A stretch of DNA of 64,000 nucleotides from Chloroflexota bacterium (GCA_017993775.1 JAGOMA010000009.1:62001-126000); one strand, 5' to 3'. Numbered from the stretch's first letter, positions 42,913-54,100 are shown. Notes: generated by a model not told the origin, from the sequence alone. Translations and numbers: made by a program.

Positions 42913-43116
42913 TCAGGCGCTGGCGGAGCGGGAACGGCCGTTGCAGTTGCGATGAAGATTATCCTGATGCCGATAGAAAAAAACGCTCTCCCCATTCATT
43001 CGCCTGCGCTGGCGGAGGATTACAGTTCCTCCACAATAAGGGCAAAGGGCGAATTTGGGCGCATCTTCGCAAGCCGTAACAGCTTGTTGATTGTCTGGAT
43101 GTTGGGCGATCTTCAT
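42913..43116 (-). CDS. Small zinc-ribbon-like protein
   Basis: A possible 67-residue protein. It contains CPYCGGTVILRQRRRMNG and then FFYRHQDNLHRNCNGR, a pattern of one CxxC pair and later His/Cys that could bind zinc. It reads like a real small protein rather than a chance frame. The ATG at 43116 has a weak AGGA site; the longer frame would start with TTG. It lies convergent to xylB and downstream of the cyclase gene's stop. Function unknown. Confidence 0.5.
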   Translation of the reverse strand: MKIAQHPDNQQAVTACEDAPKFALCPYCGGTVILRQRRRMNGESVFFYRHQDNLHRNCNGRSRSASA

Positions 43117-43214
43117 TAAATGCAATCCTGTGAACTCCCCCAATCTTACAGCGGATCACCCCTGATTGCCAATGACTTTGGGGGATTTAAAGAAATCAAT
43201 TGGCGGCCCTACTG

Positions 43215-46200
43215 TTAGGAAGCGTCTCTGAAGTCTTGCCAGCCTGCCCAAAGCACGCTGTGGCGTGGTTGACGCAGGTACATCGCTTGCAGCCTGGGAT
43301 CGGGGTTCTTATCCAGGTAAGCCTGCATGATTTGCGCCGCCAATTGCAGCACCCAATAGGCAGCTTCCCTACGCGCCAGCTCTCTCAGGACAACCCACAT
43401 AAAATGGAAAGTGCGCAGCGGATCAATCGCTCCTTCGAGGCCTGGATTTACCCGGAGATGCTCCAGAACTTGCTGGCCATACTGCCAGGCTGCTTCCGGG
43501 TCGTTTTGGGCCAGCTTCAGGCGCGCCAGACCCGCCCAATCTTCCACGAGATGATGGGGCTGATTAAGACCCAGACGAATGGTAAGAGCCTGTCGGTAGT
43601 AAGCTTCTGCCAACGTCAGATTCCCCTGAATCATGGTTACCGCGCCTAATTCATTGAGACTGATCGCTTCGCCATACGAATCGCCAACCTCGCGGCGGAT
43701 GGCCAGGGATTGTTCAAAATGCAGTTTGGCGGCGGCGTGGTCCCCCCTGTCCATGGCCACATGCCCCAAATTGCTAAAACTCGTCCCCTCCCCTCGACGA
43801 TCGCCGATCTCACGGCAGAACGAAAGGGTTTGGGCGTGATAAGTTTGAGCAGCCATCGTGTCCCCCTGGCTTAAAGCCACTACGCCCAGATTGTTGAGAG
43901 AAAGTTCTTCGCCATACCGGTCGCCTATTTCCTGGCGGATGGCCAGGGCTTGTTGGTAGTAGTTGCGGGCGACAACATGGTCTCTTTGGAAATAAGCGAT
44001 ATTGCCCAGGCCATGCAAACAGTGCGCCACAAGTTTCAGGTTGGCGCTTTCTTTGGCGAGGCGCGCACTGACTTGGAACTGTGCCTGAGCAGACGACAGG
44101 CGACCCAGGCGCCATAAGGCTACGCCCCAAATGCCAAACCCTTCTGCGACAAGGTTTTGATTGCCGGTTTGTTGGGCGAGGGTAACGGCCGTTTCCGCCT
44201 GCCTGCTCGCCAACTCATAATTTCCAATCGCCTCGCTGTAATTCGCTTGCCGTAACACGACAATTACCTGATCGGTCAGGGCTAACTGCCGACTCAAGCC
44301 TGCCAAATCCTCCAAATCCCCTGCCTGGGCTTCACGATTGCCTTGCATATCATGGGCTGTCTCGCGCGCCAGAAGCAGATGGAATTGACCGGTCAGGTCG
44401 GTGACAGGTGTCAGCGCCAAGGCGCGATTAAAATAATGGATGGCCACCTGATGCTCGAAATTTTTCAGGGCCTGCTGCCCGGCGGCCTGCAAATAATGAA
44501 CCGCCTTATGATGCGCCTCTGTCTGGCCCATTAGAAAAGCGGCTTCATAATGATACGCCAGCGTGCCATAATAAATTGGCGAGTTCAGAGCATACAATTG
44601 TTCGCCGTAGACGGCCGCCAGGTAATGTAACGGCCGTAGATGTGCCCGCAATTGCATCTCATACGCAGCGTCTCGCAGCAGGCCATGCTTAAAGATGTAC
44701 GTCAGGGCATTCAAAACAGTCCAGATTTGCTCTTGTTCGGCGACCTTCAATTCCTCGCTCAAATCGCGCTGCAAGATAAGAGACAACAGGCGCGAATCAA
44801 ATTCACGGCCTAAGACAGCCGCTGTCTGCACCACTTCTTTCACCGACGGCGGCAGCCGGTCTAAACGCGCCACCAGCAGCCTGGTGAGCGTAGGAGGCAA
44901 ATCGACGGCATACGCAGTCAGAGTAGCCACCGGCTGCCCGTCGATTATCTCCTTCTGCACCAGATTGTTTTCTTGCAGGAAATACAAGATTTGCTGGACA
45001 AAAAACGGGTTGGCTTCCGATTTTTCGACAAGCAGTCGTTGCAGCCGATTGTCTGTGGCCATTCCCAAGACATCATGCGTCATGTCCTGCAAAGCAGATG
45101 CGGGTAAGGGCTGCAGGCCGATGGACAATTCTGGCGTATTGGGGGCCATAACATAGGCAGGCGGTTGACCATTGTCCAGATACCGAGAGGTGAACACAAG
45201 CAACAACGGTGAAGCGGCTGCCTGTTGGGTAAGGAAAAGAAGGAATTCTTTGGAAGCGTCATCTAGCAATTGGACATCTTCCAATTTCAGCACAACCGGC
45301 TGCTGAAGACACTCAGCCTGCAACAGCGTGGTGATGGCGATGAACGTGTTGCGGTAACGCCCCTGAGCTGTCAACCGTTCATAGAGTGAATCTGGCCAGT
45401 GAAGTCCCAATAAAGCACCTAAAAAAGATTTTGTCCGGGTCAGTTCGTTCTGCAGGGCGCGGGTGTCTGGCATCTGGGCCAGGGTAGTGAGCAAATCATC
45501 GAAGCGCCGGATGAAATTGGCTTTGTTGTTGGCTTCCGAGGCGCCGTTTGTTTGGCCGAAATACCGTTTAAGAATGTAGATAAAGGGATTCAATGGCTCA
45601 CGCAAAATGGGGTCGGTTTGCCCAGACAACCAGCGCACGCGCGCGCCCAGCAACTGGCTAAACGTGTAGACCAAATGGGATTTGCCAATGCCCGCATCTC
45701 CGAAAATCCTCACAATGCCGACCTGCCGATTGGCCAGCAAGGGTTGGGCAAACGCCAGCATCTGGCGCAGTTCTGGCTCTCGCCCTACCAGTTTTTGGGG
45801 AAACACGCGTTCGGCGGCCGTGTTTCCGAGTAATTGATAAACAGGGACCGGCTGCGCGAACCCTTTGAAGGTAGATTTGCCCAACGAAGCAAAGTCGAAA
45901 GCCGGGTGGATGGCGACTTCCCGCGAGACCAAGACCTCGCCCCATTGGGCGTGCATCATCAGCCGGGCGGCCAGATTGACGGTGCTGCCCATGCAGGTGT
46001 ACTTATCGCGCACGGCCGTTCCCACATAACCTGCATATACCAGTCCTGCCGTCAGACCGGCGCGCCAGGTAAACGTGTGATCTGGCAGCTCTGTTTTTAG
46101 CGCCAGGACAAAATCCAACGCCCGTTTGACGTCGTTTTCATGGGCGACCGGCGCGCCAAAATAGACAAGGAAAAAGTCGCCTTTGTCGCCAAAATCGGTT

Positions 46201-47042
46201 TCCACAAAAAAACCGCCAAACCGATCGCAGATATTCATGACGCGGGCAATGAAATAATTCAGGGTGTAAAAATCGTTGGCCCCGGCGAATGACACAAACA
46301 AGGTGACGGCGTAGCGCAGCTCGGCTTGTTGGGGCATTTGCCATAGAGCTGGCGGGAAAAAGCGGGCGGCGATTAAGGCCGCCACGGCCGTATCGCGCCA
46401 CTGATCTAAATATGTCAGGTCTACCGCCGGTGAGACGGCCGTGTTTAAGTGGGTTAACCGGGCGTAAGGACCGGCAAGCGGCTGGCAGGTGATGGTGGCC
46501 GGCGGCAGCAGGGCCAATAACTGGTTGTCTAACACAATGTCGCCGCCCGCAGCCTGATGCTCGGCGTGCGCGCAGCCGGTAATGGCTTCGCCGCGAAAGA
46601 AGTAGGTCTTTCGCGTCTCCGACTCGATGATGCCCCATTCCACTTCCCCTACAGACAATCCCTGGCGAATGGTTAACACAAAATCGCCCAGCCGGGTTGA
46701 CTGGATGGGCTGGTCTATAAAAATTTGGGCGATGGCCTGGGCGGCATGGCAGCCGGACACGGCCGTTTCGACATCATCGTGGGGAAAAACCACGGTCAGG
46801 CCGTCACCGGCAAACAAAATCACAAACCCGCCATGCGCGTAAATGGCGCCGATGATGGGTTCGAAAACCTGGTTAATCATGTGCGCCAATGTCTCTGCCC
46901 CATCGCGGCCATGTTGGATAAGGGTTTGGGTCATGGCGCTGAAACCGGAGATGTCCAAAAAAAGGGTGACGGCGCGTAAACGGCCGTCTAATTTGCCAGA
47001 TCGATACTGCTCATAGATAAAAAAGGGGATTAGATGATGCAT
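43215..47042 (-). CDS. Soluble-adenylyl-cyclase-like protein: two cyclase domains, AAA ATPase, TPR repeats
   Basis: A 1275-residue cytoplasmic protein. Cyclase domain 1 (about 20-170) has both metal Asps (FLDISGFSAMT and LFAGDGLTVVFP). Cyclase domain 2 (about 230-390) lacks the first Asp (FVSFAGANDF) but has the transition-state motif KYTCMGSTVNLAARL, so the pair could form one working heterodimeric site, as in mammalian ADCY10. Then follow an AAA_16/STAND NTPase (Walker A FGDAGIGKSH) and at least eight C-terminal TPR units (for example RDHVVARNYYQQALAIRQEIGDRYGEELSLNNLG). Proteins of this plan in bacteria are multi-domain signal receivers; cAMP production is likely but not certain. Start ATG 47042 with an AAGGTAG site. 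Confidence 0.9.
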   Translation of the reverse strand: MHHLIPFFIYEQYRSGKLDGRLRAVTLFLDISGFSAMTQTLIQHGRDGAETLAHMINQVFEPIIGAIYAHGGFVILFAGDGLTVVFPHDDVETAVSGCHAAQAIAQIFIDQPIQSTRLGDFVLTIRQGLSVGEVEWGIIESETRKTYFFRGEAITGCAHAEHQAAGGDIVLDNQLLALLPPATITCQPLAGPYARLTHLNTAVSPAVDLTYLDQWRDTAVAALIAARFFPPALWQMPQQAELRYAVTLFVSFAGANDFYTLNYFIARVMNICDRFGGFFVETDFGDKGDFFLVYFGAPVAHENDVKRALDFVLALKTELPDHTFTWRAGLTAGLVYAGYVGTAVRDKYTCMGSTVNLAARLMMHAQWGEVLVSREVAIHPAFDFASLGKSTFKGFAQPVPVYQLLGNTAAERVFPQKLVGREPELRQMLAFAQPLLANRQVGIVRIFGDAGIGKSHLVYTFSQLLGARVRWLSGQTDPILREPLNPFIYILKRYFGQTNGASEANNKANFIRRFDDLLTTLAQMPDTRALQNELTRTKSFLGALLGLHWPDSLYERLTAQGRYRNTFIAITTLLQAECLQQPVVLKLEDVQLLDDASKEFLLFLTQQAAASPLLLVFTSRYLDNGQPPAYVMAPNTPELSIGLQPLPASALQDMTHDVLGMATDNRLQRLLVEKSEANPFFVQQILYFLQENNLVQKEIIDGQPVATLTAYAVDLPPTLTRLLVARLDRLPPSVKEVVQTAAVLGREFDSRLLSLILQRDLSEELKVAEQEQIWTVLNALTYIFKHGLLRDAAYEMQLRAHLRPLHYLAAVYGEQLYALNSPIYYGTLAYHYEAAFLMGQTEAHHKAVHYLQAAGQQALKNFEHQVAIHYFNRALALTPVTDLTGQFHLLLARETAHDMQGNREAQAGDLEDLAGLSRQLALTDQVIVVLRQANYSEAIGNYELASRQAETAVTLAQQTGNQNLVAEGFGIWGVALWRLGRLSSAQAQFQVSARLAKESANLKLVAHCLHGLGNIAYFQRDHVVARNYYQQALAIRQEIGDRYGEELSLNNLGVVALSQGDTMAAQTYHAQTLSFCREIGDRRGEGTSFSNLGHVAMDRGDHAAAKLHFEQSLAIRREVGDSYGEAISLNELGAVTMIQGNLTLAEAYYRQALTIRLGLNQPHHLVEDWAGLARLKLAQNDPEAAWQYGQQVLEHLRVNPGLEGAIDPLRTFHFMWVVLRELARREAAYWVLQLAAQIMQAYLDKNPDPRLQAMYLRQPRHSVLWAGWQDFRDAS

Positions 47043-47126
47043 CTACCTTGTTGTAAATCCATACAAGACGTGGATGAAACGGCCGTAACACACACTCCAT
47101 CCAGAAAAAAGCAGCGGCGCGTACAT

Positions 47127-47273
47127 TATTCAAGGAAATTTGTCATGGTCACTAGTTCCTTGAACAAAACTTCACCGCAAAAGGCGCTAAGTTTTTCTCT
47201 TTAGTTCTTTGCATTCTCCGCGCTCTTTGCGGTTTAACCAACAGCTGACCATTACAGTATTCAAGGAAATTTG
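47127..47273. repeat. 16-bp direct repeats around a 'ttctttgc' type intergenic repeat
   Basis: TATTCAAGGAAATTTG occurs at 47127-47142 and again at 47258-47273. Between them is a segment with ACCGCAAAAGGCGC and CTCTTTGCGG, a dispersed repeat type common between genes in many genomes. No gene is seen between 47043 and 47290. Confidence 0.6.
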
Positions 47274-47290
47274 ATAACAGATACGCAGAA

Positions 47291-50200
47291 TCAGCTCGTA
47301 GCCACAGGCAACAGAATGCGAAACGTTGTTCCGCGGCCGACATTGTTCTCCACCTCAATTCTGCCGCTGTGCATCCGCACAACAGACTGCGCAATAGGCA
47401 GCCCCAGACCAAACCCTGGGGTCGTGTGAGCCTGGTCACGCCGCCAAAATGTGTCAAAAATTTGCCGCATCTCCTCTTCTGGAATCCCTGGTCCCGAATC
47501 ACAAACTGCCAACCAGATAAACCCAGGCATTGTCCCCAAAGACATCTCAATGGCGTCTTCTTTTGGCGTATAGCGGTAGGCATTATCTAGAATTTGCCCA
47601 ATGGCCGACTCGAGATAAAAAGCCTCACCCAGTAAAGGCGGTAAATTCGGCTCTGTTTTAAAGGTCAGACGAGGCTGATTGCCATAGTGTGCAATCGTAG
47701 CTTGACAAACAACCTTACAAATCGCCGCGAGATCCACCGGCGAGAAGGTCATTTCCACGCCGCTGTTGAGTTTTGTCATGAGCAGCAGCATATCCAATAA
47801 TTTGGCAATGCGCATCACCTGCTGCTGTATGGTTTCGGCCTTACTACGACGCCTCGCAGGGTCTTCTAACTGCGCCATGATAAAGGCATGGGTGTTAACA
47901 ATCGAAAGTGGGGTGCGAAATTCGTGCGACGCCTTTTCAATAAACTCTCGCAGCAGGTACACCCGTTCCTTTTCTAACGCCAGCTCGAATTTGCGCAGTT
48001 CTGCCAACTTGTTTTCTGTAATGTCAATGACAAAGCCGCGCATAACTTGCCGGCCTTCATCTGAAATGGCTTTTTCGCCCCGATCATGAAACCATATCCA
48101 ACCGCCGCTGGCGGTTTTTAGCCGGTAATCGACAGAGTACAGAGAACTGCGTCCTTCAATAAGGTCGCGCATAGCCTGCATCATGGGTGCGTGATCGTCT
48201 GGATGAACCCGGTCTGTGAAGGCATGATAGGTTACGTCTACAAAATCTTGCGGATCATAACCGGCCATCAGTACCTTACGGGGATCAAACCGCACTACGC
48301 CGGTCTGCACATCCATTTCCCACCAGGCAATGCGGGCCGTGGTCACGGCGAATTCAAGCCGATCATTGGCAATTTCAAGCTCGCGCCGGGTTTGCCATAA
48401 CTCGGTCACATCACGAATAATCGACAGAACCTCGGTTCGTCCAACCGGAACAATCCGCACCTCATACCGATGCATTGCCCCATCGTGGCTCATGCCGAAT
48501 TCTCGAACCACCATTTTTTGGGTTTCTAGCGTTTGGTGAATGAATTCCTTGTGCTGCCAGATGGTCCCTTCTGGGAGAAACTCATCAATTTTTTTGCCAA
48601 TCAGGTCATTTGTCGGGACAAAAAACGACGAAAAATCAGCGGTATGAAAGTCTAAAAGCGTGCCGTCGCTTTTATTGCGGAAGATCAAATCCGGAATCGC
48701 TTCAAACATGGCGCGCTGGCGGGCCTCGCTCTGGCGAAGCGCTTCTTCGGCAGTTTTATGCTCGGTGATGTCGATGTGTGTGCCCAACATGCGCAGCGGC
48801 ATTCCATCTTCCGTCCATGTCATGACTTTGCCGCGGTCCCAAATCCAGACCCAACGGCCGTCTTTGTGCTTCATGCGCATTTCACACGTGTAGAAAGAGG
48901 ACTCGCCGGTAAAATGTTGGCCTAGGAGCTGCATAGCTGTATAGAGATCGTCGGGGTGGGTTAGGTTAGACCAGGTTTCTATGGTGGAGGGTGATAATTC
49001 GTCGAGGGTGTAACCCACAATTTCGGCCCAGCGTTCATTAACAATGGTTTCTCCGGTCAGGACGTTCCATTCCCATGTTCCGGCCTGGGTGCCTTGCAAG
49101 ATCATTTGCAAGCGTTCTTCGTTTTGGCGCAGAGCTTCTTCTGCGCGTTTGCGTGCGGTGACATCAAGAATAATTGAGTGCAGATGCTCCACTCCCTGGA
49201 TGACAATAGGGCCGGAAAAGACTTCAACGTCGCGGACCTCGCCATCTGCCAGACGATGACGGAAGTTAAAAACATGGTGCTGTTCACGGACGGCCAGCGC
49301 CAATTCAGTCTGGATTTCGGCGTCGGTGAGGATGTTGATGTCTTGTATCCGCAAGGATTTGAGATGGTCGAGGGAGTAGCCGTAGAAATTGGCGGCGGCG
49401 GGGTTGGCGTCAACAATCTGGCCTGTGCGCGGATCGATCAGCAGTTTGACGGCCAGGTTGTTTTCGAACATGCTGCGATACAAGGCTTCGCTTTCGCGCA
49501 GGGCTAGCTGCGTGCTTTCCCGTTCGGTGACGTCTTCTTTGACTACAATAAAGTGGCTGATGGCGCCTGATTGATCCAAGACCGGGGTGATGGTTTGTTG
49601 GTCGGTGTATAAACGGCCGTCTTTGCGCCGATTGATTGTTTGGCCGCGCCAGATCTGACCGGAAAGAATGGTGTCCCATAAGGTTTTGTAGTAGACGGGG
49701 TCTTGCACTCCAGAATGCAACAATTCTTGCGAGTTTTGGCCTATACTTTCGGCGAACGAGTAGCCCGTAAGCTGGGCATAGGCGCGATTGCTCCATTCGA
49801 TACGGCCGTCGCGGTCGGTGATGAGGATGGCGTTGGCGGCGGCTTCCAGGGCTGTGCTTTGCAAGCGCAGCTGGTTTTCTTGATGTTTGCGCTCAGAAAT
49901 ATCTCTGACGATGCTTTGAATGTGCAGGGGACGGCCGTTGGTGTCGCGCACCAATTCGACGTTGATTTCTACGGGGACGGGACGGCCGTCTTTTTTACGG
50001 AATATACGCTCGTATACCGGAATATGCTCGCCGACCAAAAGCCGTTCAAATACTTTTTCGCTTTGTTCTATTTCTGCGGATAGGTCTTTGACTGTAAGAT
50101 TTTGCATCTCGGCATGGCTAAAATCCAACAGATCGGCTGCTCGTTGGTTGGCTTCCAGGTGCGCGCCTTCCAGGCTCAGGATAAACACAGCGTCGTGGGA

Positions 50201-50947
50201 TTGTTCAAACAGGCCGTAATAGCGATGTTGCGCCTCACGCAAGGATTTTTCGAAGAGGTGTCGTTCGCGCGCATGTTCTTCTATATATTGTTGTAATGCC
50301 TCTTCTGAAGCCAAGAGGCTGTTGTAAGATTCCTGAAGCTCTGCATGGTGGATGCACTCGATTCCTCGATGGTGATTTTCGTAGAACAGAACCAGGCTGA
50401 TGAAGGGCAGAACAAACAAGATGGTTTCCATGAGCAACGGCCGTTCCCCCACACTCTCCGAGACGACAAATAAATCCAGAACGGCCGTGACCAAAAGCGC
50501 GAAAAGAGCCAGCCAGACCATCCCTCGCGGCGAGAAGAACAAAGCGCTCAACAGCAGCGGAAAGACGATGAAGTAGGGCAAGGGGCTGAGGGTGTGGGGA
50601 GCAAGCGGCAAGACCACACTAAACAAAAAAAGGAGACCGATAAATACGGCCGCAGCCATCTCCGTGTAGCCGCGCCGGGCCACAACATACAGCATAGAAC
50701 CGGCAAGCCAAATAACGACGAACATCCCGTAAATCCGGGAACGGGGGATTTCGGGCTTCTTCAGCACCTCGTAAATTAGAATCAGGCTGCCAAATAAAGT
50801 AAATAAAAGCAAGATAATCAGGAGCAGCCGAGATCGCCGCCGCGCTTCCAACTCAACCAGCGAAGCTGCCGGTTGAGTTAAAAACCCGCTGATCGGTAAC
50901 CATAATTTGGGGAAAGAATAATGGGAAAGGTTTTTTCTGAACGACAT
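47291..50947 (-). CDS. Membrane sensor histidine kinase with six PAS domains
   Basis: About 1218 residues. An N-terminal block of about six membrane helices comes first (roughly residues 35-190), then a coiled stretch and six PAS/PAC units in series, each ending in a D(I/V)(S/T)E.K-type linker. HisKA follows (phospho-acceptor His in KASHEFRTPLSIVN), then HATPase_c (LDNAYRYTPKEDA, DSGPGIPEEE, FGLGLPIAQ). No receiver domain is attached, so it needs a separate response regulator, which is not beside it. The ATG at 50947 is chosen; a GTG at 50986 is also open, but neither has a clear ribosome site. Between them lies a 17-bp palindrome (50951-50967). Confidence 0.88.
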   Translation of the reverse strand: MSFRKNLSHYSFPKLWLPISGFLTQPAASLVELEARRRSRLLLIILLLFTLFGSLILIYEVLKKPEIPRSRIYGMFVVIWLAGSMLYVVARRGYTEMAAAVFIGLLFLFSVVLPLAPHTLSPLPYFIVFPLLLSALFFSPRGMVWLALFALLVTAVLDLFVVSESVGERPLLMETILFVLPFISLVLFYENHHRGIECIHHAELQESYNSLLASEEALQQYIEEHARERHLFEKSLREAQHRYYGLFEQSHDAVFILSLEGAHLEANQRAADLLDFSHAEMQNLTVKDLSAEIEQSEKVFERLLVGEHIPVYERIFRKKDGRPVPVEINVELVRDTNGRPLHIQSIVRDISERKHQENQLRLQSTALEAAANAILITDRDGRIEWSNRAYAQLTGYSFAESIGQNSQELLHSGVQDPVYYKTLWDTILSGQIWRGQTINRRKDGRLYTDQQTITPVLDQSGAISHFIVVKEDVTERESTQLALRESEALYRSMFENNLAVKLLIDPRTGQIVDANPAAANFYGYSLDHLKSLRIQDINILTDAEIQTELALAVREQHHVFNFRHRLADGEVRDVEVFSGPIVIQGVEHLHSIILDVTARKRAEEALRQNEERLQMILQGTQAGTWEWNVLTGETIVNERWAEIVGYTLDELSPSTIETWSNLTHPDDLYTAMQLLGQHFTGESSFYTCEMRMKHKDGRWVWIWDRGKVMTWTEDGMPLRMLGTHIDITEHKTAEEALRQSEARQRAMFEAIPDLIFRNKSDGTLLDFHTADFSSFFVPTNDLIGKKIDEFLPEGTIWQHKEFIHQTLETQKMVVREFGMSHDGAMHRYEVRIVPVGRTEVLSIIRDVTELWQTRRELEIANDRLEFAVTTARIAWWEMDVQTGVVRFDPRKVLMAGYDPQDFVDVTYHAFTDRVHPDDHAPMMQAMRDLIEGRSSLYSVDYRLKTASGGWIWFHDRGEKAISDEGRQVMRGFVIDITENKLAELRKFELALEKERVYLLREFIEKASHEFRTPLSIVNTHAFIMAQLEDPARRRSKAETIQQQVMRIAKLLDMLLLMTKLNSGVEMTFSPVDLAAICKVVCQATIAHYGNQPRLTFKTEPNLPPLLGEAFYLESAIGQILDNAYRYTPKEDAIEMSLGTMPGFIWLAVCDSGPGIPEEEMRQIFDTFWRRDQAHTTPGFGLGLPIAQSVVRMHSGRIEVENNVGRGTTFRILLPVATS

Positions 50948-50950
50948 GTG

Positions 50951-50967
50951 TGTTCTCTGAGAGAACA
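50951..50967. promoter_or_regulatory. 17-bp palindrome upstream of the kinase start
   Basis: TGTTCTCTGAGAGAACA: two perfect 7-bp arms around TGA. It could be a repressor site or a small hairpin in the leader. It favours the start at 50947 over the upstream GTG. Confidence 0.4.
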
Positions 50968-51054
50968 GGTCGGGTCTCTGCTTCACAGCCAGGCAGAAAA
51001 CGAACTATTCTCAGACTAAGGAACGAGAATTGAATAATTTACACAGTTAGACGA

Positions 51055-51076
51055 GACCAATCTCAGAAGATTGGTC
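51055..51076. repeat. GACCAATCT hairpin repeat, copy 1
   Basis: GACCAATCT (51055-51063) pairs perfectly with 51068-51076 around a 4-nt loop. A second copy lies at 56203-56225. It is in the 250-bp gap between the two large kinases and is a possible weak terminator for the 51.2-55.2 kb gene. Confidence 0.55.
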
Positions 51077-51196
51077 CCATCTTACGCATATTATTTAATT
51101 TTCAAGCCTAAATATAATGCAGCCGCTGCACGGCAATCTCAAGATGACGAACGACCCAACCTGCCGTCTCACACAGATCGGGCAAGTGCAAAACGG

Positions 51197-54100
51197 TCAG
51201 TTCGACAAAGGTTTTTGCAGCACCTGCGCCAATATATTGGCCAGTTCCTGAAAATCGAATGGTTTTAGCAGCCAGGCGGCTGCGCTGTGGCTCTGAACCA
51301 TGTGCGCTTCAGCTTCCATCGGGTGACCGCTCAGGATCACGACCGGGAGTGATAATCCCCATTGTTGGATGGTCTGAAGCAGCTCTATGCCGCCGATTTC
51401 CGGCATCACCAAATCGCTTAAAACCAGGGAAATGGCCTGATCGGTTGCGGGCGCGGCTGTTTGGGCGGTGTCCCTCTGCTGTTGCAAAAGCGCCAGGGCC
51501 TCACGGCCGTTGGCCGCCGTCAATGGTCTATAATTCAACAAACTTAACATATTGGCCAGGGCATCGCGTAACGTGGCGTTATCTTCCACAATCAGCACCG
51601 TTTCCCCATTTCCCAGGCGCACATCCGGGGCGGCGACGGCCGTTTCTCCTGCTGGCGTCACATGAACTGCCGGCAAGTAAATGGTAAATGTAGTCCCCTG
51701 GCCGCTCTCGCTCCACACGTCAATGTGTCCGTTGTGCTGTTTAATAATCCCGTAAACCTGGGCCAACCCCAAGCCGCTACCTTTGCCAGGTTCTTTTGTC
51801 GTAAAAAACGGCTCGTAAATGTGGGGCAGCGCATCCTCAGAAATTCCCACGCCGGTGTCCTGGACAACAATTTTCACCCAATCCCCGGCGCTCATATCGG
51901 CCAGCGGCGGCGGCATCGCCTCAGCCAAATGCACGCCTTCCAGACTCAGGCGCAGCTCGCCGCCATCCGGCATAGCGTCTCGCGCATTCAAAACCAGGTT
52001 GAAAAACACCTGCTGAATGCGCGTCGGATCGGCGTGAATGAAATACTCGTCGCCGACCACATTCAGACGAATGCGAATAAACTCCGGTATGGTGCGCTGC
52101 CACATCTCCACTTGTTCCCCCAGAAACGAAGCCATTTCCAACGCATGGGGCTGAAGAATAGCCCGTCGGCCAAAATCCAAAATTTGCTGCACCAAATAGG
52201 CGGCGCGTTCGGTTTGGCGCACGATAGTGCCCATACGCGTGTACAATTCGGCCGGCAAATTCGGTGCAGTCAGGCTCATTTCGGCATAGAGCATGATGAT
52301 AGCCAGGATGTTATTAAAATCGTGGGCAATGCCAGCCGCCAACTGCCCCACAGCCGCCAATCGTTCTTGCTGAATAAGCTGCGTCTGCGTCTGCCGTAAC
52401 TCGGCCAGCGCGGCCTCCAAATGGCGGTGGTTTTCTCGCAGCGCCTCTTCCGCCCGCTTTCGTTCGGTTATATTCATGGTTACAATCACCACGCTCCAAT
52501 CGGGGAAGGATACGGGGACGGCGCTTACGTCCATCCAAACAACGCTGCCATCTTCTATGACCACGCCCGTCTCCACGTGCTGAACAGATTGTTGGGTATT
52601 GACAGCCCGTCTGCTGGCAAACGCTTCAGCCGGCATAGGGGAACCATCCGCCTGAAGATATTCTCTATGGCGATATTTCCCCTCTCTTATTCCGCCATCA
52701 GAAATAACCAAGATGTCGGCCAGTGCCGGATTGAGATATACCAGATTACGTGCTTTGTCTAGAATGGAGACCCCTACCGGAAGTATATCGAACAAAAGGC
52801 GCAGTTTTTCCTCGCTTTCGCGCAGCGCCGCCTCCGCCAATTTACGCTCGTTCAATTCGTTTTGTACCTGGGCAAAAAGCCGGGCATTTGTCTGCGCCGA
52901 ATTGATGTGCAGGGCCAGCGCCTCCAGCAGCTTTAAGTGGTTTTCGGTATAGGCTTTGAGTTGATAACTCATCACCTGAATGACGCCATTCACTTGTTCA
53001 CCGGTTTTAAGGGGCACAATGAGCGCCGACCTGGTCACATCCCCATTTTCGGGGAGTTTGTCCTCTTGCACCACTTCGTTTGTTTCGTCGTCGATATAGT
53101 AGATGGTTTGAGTGGTTTTTCGCTGCGCTGCATAATCGTTCAGTAAGAGAGGTTTTCCGGTACGAATGGCCAGGCTTTGTGTCCCACGCCCTTCTGGCTC
53201 CAGAGGTATCGATGGGTATGAGCTGACATCTTGGCCTTTTCCCCTGCCCACCCAATGGGCCTGGCAGGTAATTAGCTCCGTCGATGGGTCGAAGGCGGAG
53301 ATGACAAGGCCGTCGCACGGCAAAATTGCTGACAGGAATTCAAAAATTGTTCGGTAAATTTCATTCATATCCAGCGTTCGATTGAGCCGCTGGCTGGCGT
53401 CATAGAGAAGTCTGATTTGTTCGCTTTGCTGCCGGGCTGATTTTTCGGCCTGTTTTTGTTTGGTAATGTCACGGAAATTGAAGAGGATGCCTTCGACGCC
53501 GGGTTCGGCAAGTAAATTGGAAATGGTGCTTTCTAACCAGCGCCAACTCCCATCTTTGTGCCGGAAGCGGTATTGCGTGGTGGCGACTTTGCCCGGTTCT
53601 TGCATCAGGTTCATGAGCAGGGCGAGAACGGCCGTTGCATCATCCGGGTGCGTCAATTCGGCCATATTGATGTTGCGCGTTTCTGCCTCTGTGTACCCCA
53701 TAAGGCGCAAAGCCGAAGGGCTGACATACGTTAACTCCCCCTTCGTGTTGATCAAGTTTATGGCATCGGGGGCGTTTTCGATAAGCGCCCGAAAACGATT
53801 TTCGCTTTGTTGTAACGCAGTTTCGCCATGTCTTTGCTGTGTGATGTCATGCAGCGTGCCAAACATCTTGATGCCGCCATCGATAGGATTGGTATCCAGA
53901 CTGCCAATGCTGTGTACGGTGCGAATCTCGCCGCTGGCATGGTAAATGCGATAAATCTTGTCTAACGGCCGTCCACTTTGAATGGTATCCGCAAACATCC
54001 CTAATACTTCGGTCACATCCTCGGGATGAATAAGCGCTACAAATTGCTCGCCTGTCGGCATGCCATCGGCCAAATCCAGGCCAAAGATACGAAACGTTTC

